The position numbers and the translations under genes were made by a program. A stretch of DNA of 64,000 bases from Scolanthus callimorphus (lineage: Eukaryota; Cnidaria; Anthozoa; Actiniaria; Edwardsiidae), in assembly GCA_033964015.1 (NCBI GenBank), contig CM066914.1, positions 11,027,831 to 11,091,830 of the forward strand. Reading direction: 5' to 3'. The notes under the pieces were generated by a model. That model was not told the DNA's origin and did no database searches. It saw only the letters and a program-made list of their open reading frames with translations. The first letter of the stretch is position 1. Every line of letters starts with the position of its first letter. Positions 34,001 to 45,489 of this stretch are shown here, piece by piece.

Positions 34001-34915
34001 GGCTGCATTCATTATGTATACTACAGGGGGGGGGGGGGGGGGGGGCAGAGGATTTTTTTTTGACAATGCAAAATTTTTAGTTCCCCCAAGCCACAACATA
34101 TTTTTACGAATCCCCCCTCTTGGTCAAAAGGAAAAACATGCCCCCCCCCCCCCCCCCCCCCCGAGACATTTTTCCAATTTATATGTTGAGGAAGGGTCCC
34201 CCCTCACCCGAGACATTTTTCCAATTTATGTCGAGGAAGGGTCGCGTCAATAACATTTTTTCAAAAGATGCAGTGAGAACAAGGCTCAATGATAAAAAAA
34301 AATACAAAGCGTAAAAATGCAAATAAACATCCTAGGTGGTTGTACTCTTTTCTGTGTAGTGACTTTCTACCTAGTGATCTGGTGCGCTCCTTGATTGGAA
34401 CCTTACTACATAGACTGAGTATCATTTATTTTGTATTTGATTGTTTGGTTTGTTTTCGTTTATGCGAGCGAAGCGCGCCACAATTTTGACAATGAAGCTA
34501 CAAGACTATTAATCAAAAGTCCAAAGGCGTTTTTGTCTGGCAGACAAAGGTCACTGAAGAGGAATTGTGGTAGAACAAGAGGGCCTTTTACGATTTGTTA
34601 AGTTTATAATTCTTCATGCTTTTTTTCAACATATCAGTTGAAAGAGGGTAAATACACGAGAATAGTAGTGCAAGTGATATTTCTTCAGGAGGTTCAAACT
34701 CGGTGGTCAACAGTTGAGCCTTCCTTCATTTACTATCAAACTGCACAACCTTGTCTTAAGTATATATAAGACCGCAACAAAAATAAGCATCCCCCCTTCA
34801 TGTTATGAAAAAAACTTGACATCCCCCCTTTTCCAGTTCCTAAATTTTGAGATCCCCCCTCAAAATCCTCTGCCCCCCCCCCCCCCCCCCTGTAGTATAC
34901 ATAATGAATGCAGCC
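34001..34915. mobile_element. PIF/Harbinger-type element with poly-G/poly-C ends
   Basis: It starts GGCTGCATTCATTATGTATA followed by CTACAGGGGG, and ends with the exact complement (TGTAGTATACATAATGAATG then CAGCC). TAA flanks both sides. The 16-20 base G and C tracts just inside the ends would make a very stable hairpin. No transposase frame is present. Confidence 0.85.
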
Positions 34916-34959
34916 TAAGGTTGTTTTCCATGCAGTGTTATTAACGGTTTTTTTAACGT

Positions 34960-36860
34960 TTTTACCCTTCGTCTCTCTCTGCTTCTTTGTCCTCTCACCG
35001 CCTGCCTCGACTAGCTATGCTATTTGCAGGCGGTGTGCTGTCTTTGTAATACTTAAAAAAAAGATATAATAAAGTTGAAGTTACGCTTTGTGATTTCTTA
35101 AGCTTTATAACAGTAGTTTTACCTTATTCATTTGACAGCATATTTGAGATAAATGGGTGTTGTTTTCTCCCTTTTTTGCAAGATGTCTCAGTATGAATAT
35201 AATAAAGTAAATACAACATGGAAAGTGTTTTGTACGGAATTTAAGCACTCGTTTGTTCGTATCAGAAATCTCACTCGCTCGCAAAGCCTTGCTCGTTCGA
35301 TTTCTGACACGAACAAACTCGTGCGTAAATTCCGTACGCGCGCACTTTCAATGTAGTATTCTCTATTTTCGTTAGTTTGCGAAATCCATACGTGACATTT
35401 TGGAAAATCTCCCTATATTGGATATGATATCGAAAAAAATGCAAAATGCCTTAATTTGTGGAAGGAGAAAGGTTTTCTAGTTCGCACAAATGTCACCAGA
35501 AGGCTCGGTTACCAATGCGAATAACGCAATAAAATATTTTATTTTTTCACAAATAATCCAATAATTGAAACATATTTTCGCTAAATCGCTTGTAGGATTA
35601 GGTAATGGACGAGAAAAAATAAATAAACGGTATTTAAAAAGAATGTTTGAATATGTTCAAAATATTATATATTCCTTCTCTAAGCAAACGGCAATTAAGG
35701 TTACTGAGAACCTTCGCGCACGTGTTCGAAAAAAAAATCCTACACGTCCTTAGTTTAACCAAAACATATCAACCTATATATCGTTGGAAAGCTTATAGAA
35801 TGGACTAGCGAACTATGGCAAAAAGAAATAATTTTTTCATAATAAGAATTATTTTAAAGGTTTTATTAAAACTTTAGGTGTCAGTTTCAAGAGATAACGC
35901 TGTCGAACTGCTAGACCTTGACTCCCATGAAGTAACACATTGTTTTAATCCTTAAAGGTGTTTCTCAAAACCGTGTCTGCGTTTTTTAAAATTTTGCTTT
36001 GCTCAAAAGTTATCGAACTTTTTTTTATTGCTTAATTAGACTGCAAAATACCATCCTTCAGAATATTAGAAGACTACTATCGCGAGAACAACAATTCACG
36101 GCTGGGTGCTTAAAGGCCAAAAATTCCCCAGGACACTCCTGAGTGAATAACGTGATTCTCATCCGCTTCGGTAGAGTATATTAGCACTTCCTACTGTAGC
36201 ACGGATAACACCATCAGAATATCCCAGGGATGAACACATTATAAACTTAGTTTTTTTCCTATACTTGTGCTGTACATTGTGGAAATTTCCAGAACTGCAC
36301 AACACAATCTAAACTGATACGGGTAAAACAGACTGAGAGATAACAAATGACATCAAATATTGTTCAAATTCATAAATGTATAAGCACATTACCTAATAAC
36401 TATCTATTTTATTTCTTCCTTTTAAAACTGGGGTGACTATTTAACAATTAGACTACGGGTTGACAGTTAATAGATAGATAACCAGGAATCGCTTGAGTAA
36501 TTATACTAATACGTCATAGATAGCGCAGCCAATCAGATTGCAAAGTTTGTGAGTTTGTGATAGTTTGCAAGTGGGTTTCTACTAAAATAAGATAGACTGA
36601 TATTACTGTGATTAGAAACATGTTTCTGCCATTATATAATAGTTGCCTAGTTGCCGGCCAACAAAAAGAAAATGTAGAGTGTTACTGAATACTTTTGTTA
36701 GAAAGAGTGACATATACATCAAAAATGCTCTGTTTTACAAGTGTTCCTGAATACATTCGATATAAAGAGTATCATTTGTGAGTCTTGAATGCCATATTAT
36801 ATACACTAGCGACATATATTTACACTATTATCCTGTAAAGCTGATATTCTATCTATTTAT
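34960..36860. other. Intergenic repeats downstream of BTB gene 2
   Basis: No exon is recognised. A short fold-back with CACTCG/CGAGTG words lies near 35236-35335. At 35696-36020 one arm of the 27622-28322 palindrome is present (starting AAGGTTACTGAGAACCTTCG, through TATATATCGTTGGAAAGCTT). It was probably left by a truncated insertion. The rest is AT-rich. Confidence 0.6.
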
Positions 36861-36866
36861 TTCACT

Positions 36867-36917
36867 TCACGTGCCTTGGCCCCCGTTTCCTGTTACACTT
36901 TTGCTGCCATAATCGAC
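36867..36917 (-). CDS. MLLT10: MLLT10 exon 10: short terminal exon
   Basis: After a 2.0 kb intron, acceptor TTTCATTTCAG and phase 0 fit. The exon reads VDYGSKSVTGNGGQGT and stops. An AATAAA on the minus strand lies only a few bases after the stop. It is less certain than the other exons because this region has no strongly conserved motif. Confidence 0.6.
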   Translation of the reverse strand, partial: VDYGSKSVTGNGGQGT

Positions 36918-39900
36918 CTGAAATGAAATCAAACAGAGTTTCTTAAATCACACCACTTGAATACCGAGGCAGGACTTATTGGAATGGATGGACCTAAAGA
37001 CGATCACGTGTTCACATTTTTCGGTGACAAATCCTAGCCAATCGACAGAAGTAAAGACCATGGTATGACTAGTTTTACGGGAAAACTAGGTGGTCTGCGT
37101 CGGCGGAGACGTGAACATGAACAACAACAACCAAGGGTTGAGATTTATGTTAAACGCCGTGGAAAAATGGTGTTTTGCTGACGTTTCGAGCGTTAGCCCT
37201 TCCTCTTTGCTCCGACGAAGGGCTAACGCTCGAAACGTCAGCAAAACACCATTTTTACACGGCGTTTAACATAAATCTCAACCCTTGGTTGTTGTTGTTC
37301 AAGTAAAGACCAGTTTGGAGACGTTTTGTAGCACGTCTTAGCCAATCTCTTTCGCAGGATGTGCAACCGAACATGTTCGTACACTAAGGACACGAGGAGA
37401 GTCACATGGCCGACAAAAGAAAATTGTGGCGTCTTTTCAAACTTGAATTTTGAGATGTTCCCCTACTTCGACAAAATGGGACTTTTAGTATGTTGTTTCT
37501 AAGGGTATTTGGGACAGGATTATGAAAGAAAAGCTTTTGTTGCAATTACTTTTAGGTCAAACCGTAAAATGACTGGACTAACTGGTGTGTTGATCCAAAC
37601 TTCAAAATTAAAATCATGCGGAATTATAATACACTGGCCAAAGCAAATCTAAATAGGATTCTACAAACAAGAATAGAAGACTTTAGGAATACTGATGGCG
37701 ATAAATCGCAAGTCGTTCCCAGAGCGTCCTGCCTCCTTGCCTCGCGGGGAAGGCTCTGGTGAAAGCCATTTGAGCATGCGCACAAAGTTATCCTTCGTAC
37801 GCCTAAATGCTTAAATAAACTAGAAGCATTTAGGCGTAAAAAAAAGAGTAGTTATAACTGTCGATGTTGGACTGGAGTTGGAGGTCTAGGATTAAGTATG
37901 ACTGGAGTTGAAGGTCTAGGATTAAGTATGACACATGGAAGAAAGTCAATGTTCACTTGTTGTTCCGGATTTTATAAAACGCCGCTAGTTTTCCGACGAA
38001 ACTACGAACTAGTTGAAATGAACGACTTTACATTTCGTTCAGACGTTATCGAAAATTTCAACGACTTTGCTTCCCGTTCGAACGGCTTTCGAATTGACAT
38101 AAACAACTTTTAAGGTCGTTCTAACGTCTTTCTAGTCAATGAGAACGACTTTTTGACCTGTTCGAACGGCTTTTAGGGTCGTACGAACGTCCAGCAAACG
38201 GTTTTTGGCAAAAAACGGAAAGCCGTTATCATGCGTTTTTTTGTCACATGTATAGATTCTCGCGCATGTATCAGTGGCTGTCATCAGAGCCTCTCCCGCG
38301 AGGACAGCGCCTCTCCCGCGAGGAGGTTGCGTACGAGAATGGCAGAAGACCTTCATAGTCTCAAATTGTAAAGATTTCACTATGGGTAAAACATCGATAA
38401 CCCAAGAAAAGAATTGAACACAGAGTACATTAATACCGTTAGACCTAGGGCATACGTCTAATTCAAGTCGCGTCGATTACATTTTGTTTTCAAAAGATCT
38501 CGACTCATTACACTTTCAAATAACAAAATATTATCTATTGTTTAAAATAAATTGGACGCGACTCTAATTCGACGTTCATCCTAGGCCTAAGATACATTAT
38601 TATCACTAATGTATTTTTTTTTTCGTTTAATAAACGAATAGTGTACTGTATTGTATAATGTAGGTTATACCTTACACATTACATCATGGGTTAAATGACA
38701 AATAATCCATGAAAATGTTATTCAACATGAACTCAAGCCAAGTCTTCAGACTCTATCCGCGCAAGAGTACTTCTTTAATTAGCTTTCCCGCCTCATTATT
38801 ATCAATTTTGTCAACTTAGCTTAGCTCCTCGCATAATTATCTAGTTAGTACCTTGACAATGGCGTCAGAATGACACCGAAACGTCGGTTTATTTCACTTT
38901 TGTTTATCTGTAAAATATTGTTTGGTCAGATTAGTTACCTTGGAGAGGTTGTCAATTTGCATGACCGGTAACGCTGAGAAGACAGCAGTCCCTTTGGGTA
39001 AGCCCTGCCCTGTCGTCAATCCAAGCTGCTCACTAAAGGTAACAAATCCACTTGGATACCCTAAAGCAGTAGGCATGAATTGTTGAGGGATCACGGCTGA
39101 AGGGCCTTTTCTCTGTGCTTGGGAGGACCCCATGTCTTTTGGTACCTGTAGTTCCCTACTGGAGGAGGTCCCCTTGCGCCTCAGATGGTCTTCCTGTTGA
39201 ATATGCTGCTGCAACTGCTGCTGTTGTTGCATAAGGAGAATGAATTGTTGCTGTTGCAGCTGCTGCTGCTGCTGCTGCTGTAGTTGTGAGGTGTTGTAGC
39301 TCTGGCTGGATGGAGATTGCTGTGGGAGAATTAAGGGCTGCTTGCTGCTGGTGTGTTTGGATGGCAGCAGCTGAGCTGTTTGTTTTTGTTGTTTGGGTAA
39401 CCCCACAGCTCCAGAGTGTGCTGTTGCTATTTTAACTTGCGTTGCTGGTAGTACCGTTATAGGCGCAGCTGTGACTACTACTCTGTGTCGGTCAGAGCTC
39501 AAGGAAGGTTGTAGGTCAGGTCTTGCAGCAGGTGTTAGGGAAGTACTATGGCCAGAGTGTGTTGGGTATGAGGTACTAGCGATGGGATGTGTTGCCCCTG
39601 TGATTATTGGTGTAACTGACTGGACTGACACCATAGGAGTAACTGACTGTACGGACACTGCTGCTTTAGCTGACGGAGACTTCTTTTCTGCTTTTGGCTT
39701 CCCACTGCTTGTAAACGTACCCACTCTATCTTGGCCATGGCTCAGATCACACTGATTTCTTTGACTTGTGTCACTAGATACACTGCAAACAGTAGGCTCA
39801 ACCATTGCCACAGAACTAACAGTGCGACTGATTGTAAAACTACTGTCTTTCATTGTGACTGGGAGATTCGAAGAAGCAGATGTTATACATCCTGATTGTG

Positions 39901-42900
39901 ATGACTGGACGACTACTGCAGATTCCCTTTAAACATGTCCTTGTTGGTGGTGTCTGTGGGCGTGGTTGAGGCACTAACTGGGGTGCAGGACATTGGTGCA
40001 GAGAGGCGGGCATTTACTTGAAGTAGCTGGCTCCGTCTTGCCATGAGCGATTCCAACCGAGCTTCCAGTCTACTGTTATCAGCTTTAAGTTGATGAAGGC
40101 TTGACATCAGTGAAGCCACTGTAATGAAACACAGATTCAGAACAGTGTTATTGATAACATGTTTTTCTGAACCCTGGAAAAGGTGGGCGAAAATGAAGAG
40201 AACTAGCTATTTCAACAGACATAGCACTTTTAATTGAGACTAGATTTATCTAGTCTATAAATATTTAAGTTATAAAAAATGATACCTGAGTTCCTAAAAA
40301 TTAATTGCTCATTGGATGACCTATTTAAGGTAGACATTTAGTAATAATAATAATAATAATAATATATAGATTTAGCCACTGGCTAAAAGCGGAGCTCCTG
40401 GTTATAAAATGTTCTGTGTGAATGAAAGGGATTCCCATGTGTACATGGTTTACATGGTTGCTTTAGAGTCTTCCCTTCACGAGATATTAATTTTTCAAGC
40501 ATAGATGACGTCATCGATGACGTCATATCACGTGACCACTTCATTTCGTTCATCTAGTGACCTAGCTACACTACCAAAGTTTGGTTGTTTTAGAGTCCTC
40601 CCTTCACGAGATATAAATTTTTCAAGCATAGATGACGTCATCGATGACGTCTCATCACGTGACCACCTCATTTCGCTCATCTGGTGACCTAGACTACAGT
40701 ATCAAAGTTTGGTTGTTTTAAAGTCTTCCCTTCACGAGATATTGATTTTTTCAAGCATAGATGACGTCACATCACGTGACCACTTCATTTCGCTCATCTG
40801 GTGACCTGGATTACATTACCCAAGTTTGGTTGGTTTAGAGTCTTCCTTCATGAGATATTCATTTTTCAAGCGTAGATGACGTCATCGATGACGTCATATC
40901 ACGTGACCACCTCATTTCGCTCATCTGGTGGCCTAGACTACACTACCCAAGTTTTGTTGTCTTAGAGTCTTCCCTTCACGAGATATTGATTTTTCAAGCA
41001 TATATGACGTCATCGATGACGTCATATCACGTGACCACCTCTTTCGCTCATCTGGTGGCCTAGACTACACTACCCAAGTTTTGTTGTCTTAGAGTCTTCC
41101 CTTCACGAGATATTGATTTCTCAAGCATAGATGACGTCATCGATGACGTCATATCACGTGACCACATCATTTCGCTCATCTGGTGGCCTAGACTACACTA
41201 CCCAAGTTTGGTTGTTTTAGAGTCTTCCCTTCACGAGATATTGATATTTCAAGCATAGATGACGTCATCGATGACGTCACATCACGTGTCCGTGTTACAG
41301 CACCCCCCTTGTGGCATAGACAAAATATCCCAAGTATGGTTGTCTTAGCATGTTCCCTTGAGGAGATATAATTTTTTCTTTGCATACCACAGGGTTCCCA
41401 TGTGTACACGGACGGACGGACGGACGGACGGACGACGGACGGACGGCGTACAGTGTGTTGCCCAAACTCCGGACGGTTTTTGCGTTTATTGCTATAGCAT
41501 TTTGATAATAAGTCGCAACAGTTTGAAAGTTTGTAAGCGGTAAGTAAAAATGTTTTCTGATGTAAACAGCGTAAAAACTCTCATTTTTCTCTAAATGATA
41601 AGTAACTGTGTGGTAAAATTCTGTTGTTCAAAATTGCCCAAACTACGGACAATTTGCCCAAACTCCGGACACAAACTGCACAAATTATTTTCACCACTCC
41701 TTTTGAGTATATGTGTTATCAGTCAAGATGAAATTGCGAACATAATTGTAGCCAACATATTTGTCTACTTATAATAACTTTATTGTGTGCGAAGAATCGC
41801 GAATAAAATAAAATTTCAGCGGGAAATTTGTGGTTGTTGTTGGTAACGAGCTTGTCTATATTTTCCGTTTCTAACTATACCGCTTCGTTGAAATAAATGT
41901 AATTATTTTGATGCTTAGCATTTCTACAATTAAATTTTAGAAACTTCAGCTCATTTAACAGAAGAAAGAACTTCAAATTTATCGTTTTGGTCTTCTTCTT
42001 AGGTATTTGTCGTATTTATATTTTGTAGCTGCTATAAACACTAATTATCCCTCGACTTGGGGGGCGAAAATTCAGCTCTAAATCGCCTTTGTGCCGTAAT
42101 AAAAAGCGGTCAAGGCTAGAAAGTTTCCTTAATAATGAACATTAATGTAATTCTTTATTGCCAAGAATAAAGCGAGCTAGCTCCACGAGTAAACTAGAAT
42201 AATTATCTTTTTTTTTGGCAGTACGCGACGCTTTCAAATGCAAATTATCCATAACTTCTTCGCATCCTCTTTAATTACGTTGTCGTTTTTCCAGTATTTT
42301 CTCGAGGTTTCTGTTAAATAACATTCAAACAATACCCAGCACATTACCATGCACTTATTTATTATCGAAATCCTGCAAAATAGTCATTATATTTTTCTGT
42401 CGTCTTTTTTAGACACAATTTAAGGTTGTGGTTTATTTGCGTCCGAAGATGGGTTCATTTCGTGGAAAAACTTCAGGAACAGTATAAAACGTGATTTCTT
42501 CCTAATTAGAAGCGGAAACACAAAGTTTTCATTTGGGTTAGAAACAGCTACTATATAACTCCCTTTCTAAACCAAAAAGCTAAATGTTTCTTTTACGTAA
42601 AAGATAGTAGAACTGAGACAAATTGGAAAAATACACTGATGGAGCCGTTAACATTCAAATTAAAGCCAAACGCGCTACAACTTGTCTCAGTAAAACTTTA
42701 ATTCTCCAGCATCAAAAGACGCTGAGCACGTAACAAAATGCACGACAAGTGAGAATTATAGTTGGTTGTTAATTCGTGTGCTATCAAAACTTAAATTTCT
42801 TTTGCGTTTTAAAAATACTGTACTTTAAATGCAAAGTGTCCAAGGTTGGGTACCGTCCGGAGTTTGGGCAACACACTGTACGCTATAGGTTTAATACCAG

Positions 42901-45456
42901 AAAAATAAAGAAAAAATCATATCTCCCGAAGGGTAGCTTCTATAGAAGCCAAACTTGGACAAAGTTTCAAAGACCATAAGAGGAACTCTACACCAAAGTC
43001 ACGTGCCCTTACGTCATCAATGACGTCATCAAAATGATCCATAATGCCCGTGACGTTCAAAAAACAACTCGATAGTATACTATACGTTTTTCCCTTAGGT
43101 ATGGTGCTCCGCTTGCGCGGGCCTTCGGCCCGCGCAGGAGCTCCGCTAATAATAACAAGGATTTAATATAGCACCTTTCTCCATAGATCAAAGCACTTTA
43201 CAATATTTACTCCTATATTAGATATTCATTTAAGATATAGATATTAAGAATCAATTTGGAACCATGTAATTCAAACCATGTAAGATTATTTACCATCGTA
43301 CTGTGAAGCTTGCTGCATAAGGAACTGGGCACCCTGTTCCCACTGGTACTCCAGAAGTTGTTCTAGGCTGCTAGGAAGCTGACTGTCGAGAGAACAATTG
43401 TTTCATGCAATTAGTTAAATATAACTCATATCAATGCATGACTTCTCTAACAGTCAAAGATCAGTCTCAGTAAAGAGTATATTTGTTCATGTAAGTCCAG
43501 TTAGGTCTCAACAAAAGACTTTTATTAAGCCATCAATTTCATTTTCATTTTTGCTCATGGTTTACTGAATGGTTTGCTTTTTCTGACAGCATTAAAATAT
43601 GGAAAATGTCCATAACCTGATTCACTCAGGGCTCAAATAAATTACCCTTACATACAATTTTTCTATGACAACACTACTGAATTACAGCCTCTGATTGATT
43701 GAGTCACTGATACATGGATTACACCACTGTGACGAATGCATCTTATGACATACTTGTTTGTTCATGAAATGCTATGTTGTCAACTGTACATCTATCACAG
43801 CTAAGAGATATGACCAAAAGTTGCGTCTGTTCTATGGCTCAGTGTATGTGCTTGTTCATGTGTACCTATCGGGGACCTACCAACGATTAAAACTTACAGT
43901 GGAACATTGTTATTCTGTTGTCTGTTTTGCTGCTCTATAACTTGGTGCCCACTCTCTTGCATCGCTGCATGTCGGGGTAGAGGGGTGACATACGTGTTAT
44001 GTGGTACCAATCCACTTTGTATTGGTATCGGACTAGACTGTGCTGCTGCTGACCCACTGCTATTACTGGGATAAGGTGAGCTTGATGGAAGAGGAGATGA
44101 GGATGAAATAGGAAGAGCAGTGTTCAAGAGAGATTTCACTTTTGCTGGCACTCTAGGTCTGCCACCAGAGGGCTTGTTGGATGGGCGAGGTTTAGTAGGT
44201 GACTTGTCTTTAGTAGGAGGGCGGCCCACTTTTCTTTTAGGTTCGTCATGAGTTTTACCACTTGATCGTTTCTTGGGTACCATGATTGGCTTGCTTTTCT
44301 TGACAGTAATACTACTACTTGGCATCACATCACTAACATTGGAGGGTGTCATCTGTGGAATACAGGTTGCCGTGATGGGCGTGGTTGAACCTGTTGATGA
44401 TAATGCATGACCACCACTGCTGAATGGCGTAACCACTGGAGTCACAACACTTCCAGTTTCTCTGTCATTTGTTACGACTGGTTTGCTTTCTGCTAATACT
44501 GATGAGGGAGTGCAGGAAGGCATGGCTGTTTTTTGACACAAAACAGGGCTTTCTGAAATTTCTGCTGATGATAACGAGCTACTACTGGTTACTGGCGTTT
44601 TTACAACAGCTGGTTTTCTGCCTCTAGGTTTGTTGGTAGTGGACACTCCTATACTTGGTGCTACTGGAGTATTTTCTTGTGATTTAGAGACAGGTGTGCC
44701 AGCTGAGTCCGGCTTGATAACTGGAGGTGTACTAGTAGAAGTTGTGCTGCTTTCACTTGAAGTTCTTGATTTTGGTTTCTTAACATCCTTGTCAGTTTTT
44801 AACTTTGTTTTTTCTTTCTCAGGTGTCTTGATGAATGGCAACCCTTTGCCCTGAACAAAAAGATCAGAAGAAATGATTTTAGTGCTTCTTCTACGATTGG
44901 AGATGCCACATTATGTGATGTAAGCAGCCAGTGAATTGTCAGTTTATTATCTGAAGAAATCACAGAGGGTGAGGTACTATGGAATGTCAACATATTTCGA
45001 AATGTGTGTTGACTATACAGTCAGCCCCCAACATCTTACACATTTTTCTTTCTTCCACAAATGTTAATAATAATAATAGATATAGCATTACACCATAGTT
45101 TCAATGCTTTACATTTCAGTGCTTTACATGCTTTAAATGTACATCATATGTGAATATATATATATATATATTCACATATGATGTACATTTAAAGCATGTA
45201 AAGCATATATATATATATATATAGATCAGTGTAATAAATGAAAGCGAACAGCCACACGATAAGCTTCCTGTAGAAGGATCCAAATGGATACAGAGCAGTT
45301 TTCTTGTTATGAATATGAAGAGTAAAATGATGAAGAAAACCACAACTTCTCACAGATCCATGTTAAAAAGTGATTATATTTAAAATATTTTAAATATAAT
45401 CACTTTTTAACATGGATCTGTGAGAAGTTGTGGTTTTCTTCATCATTTTACTCTTC

Positions 45457-45489
<33 letters not shown>

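Larger units (their letters stand above)
40388..43149. mobile_element. Helitron/HINE-like element
   Basis: The right end has a perfect 9-bp hairpin (GCGCGGGCC, loop TTC, GGCCCGCGC) at 43115-43135, followed 10 bases later by CTAA, the Helitron 3' signature. The subterminal AGCGGAGCTCCTG near the left and CAGGAGCTCCGCT at the right are complements, as in Helentron/HINE elements. The interior holds tandem repeats and a nested TA-flanked element. No replicase/helicase frame is present, and the exact left end is uncertain. Confidence 0.55.

Noticed and set aside
33945..34314. Pro-rich frames near 34.1 kb
   Set aside because: They are translations of poly-G/poly-C tracts in a Harbinger-type element.
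39393..39755. Plus-strand frame of 120 codons
   Set aside because: It lies opposite the MLLT10 exon 9, whose phase and family match are convincing.
40455..41340. Regular repeats as a CRISPR array
   Set aside because: Units are about 125 bp and wholly repeated, with no short repeat and unique-spacer pattern, in a eukaryotic intron.
44630..44854. Plus-strand frame of 74 codons
   Set aside because: It lies opposite MLLT10 exon 7; no splice or domain support.
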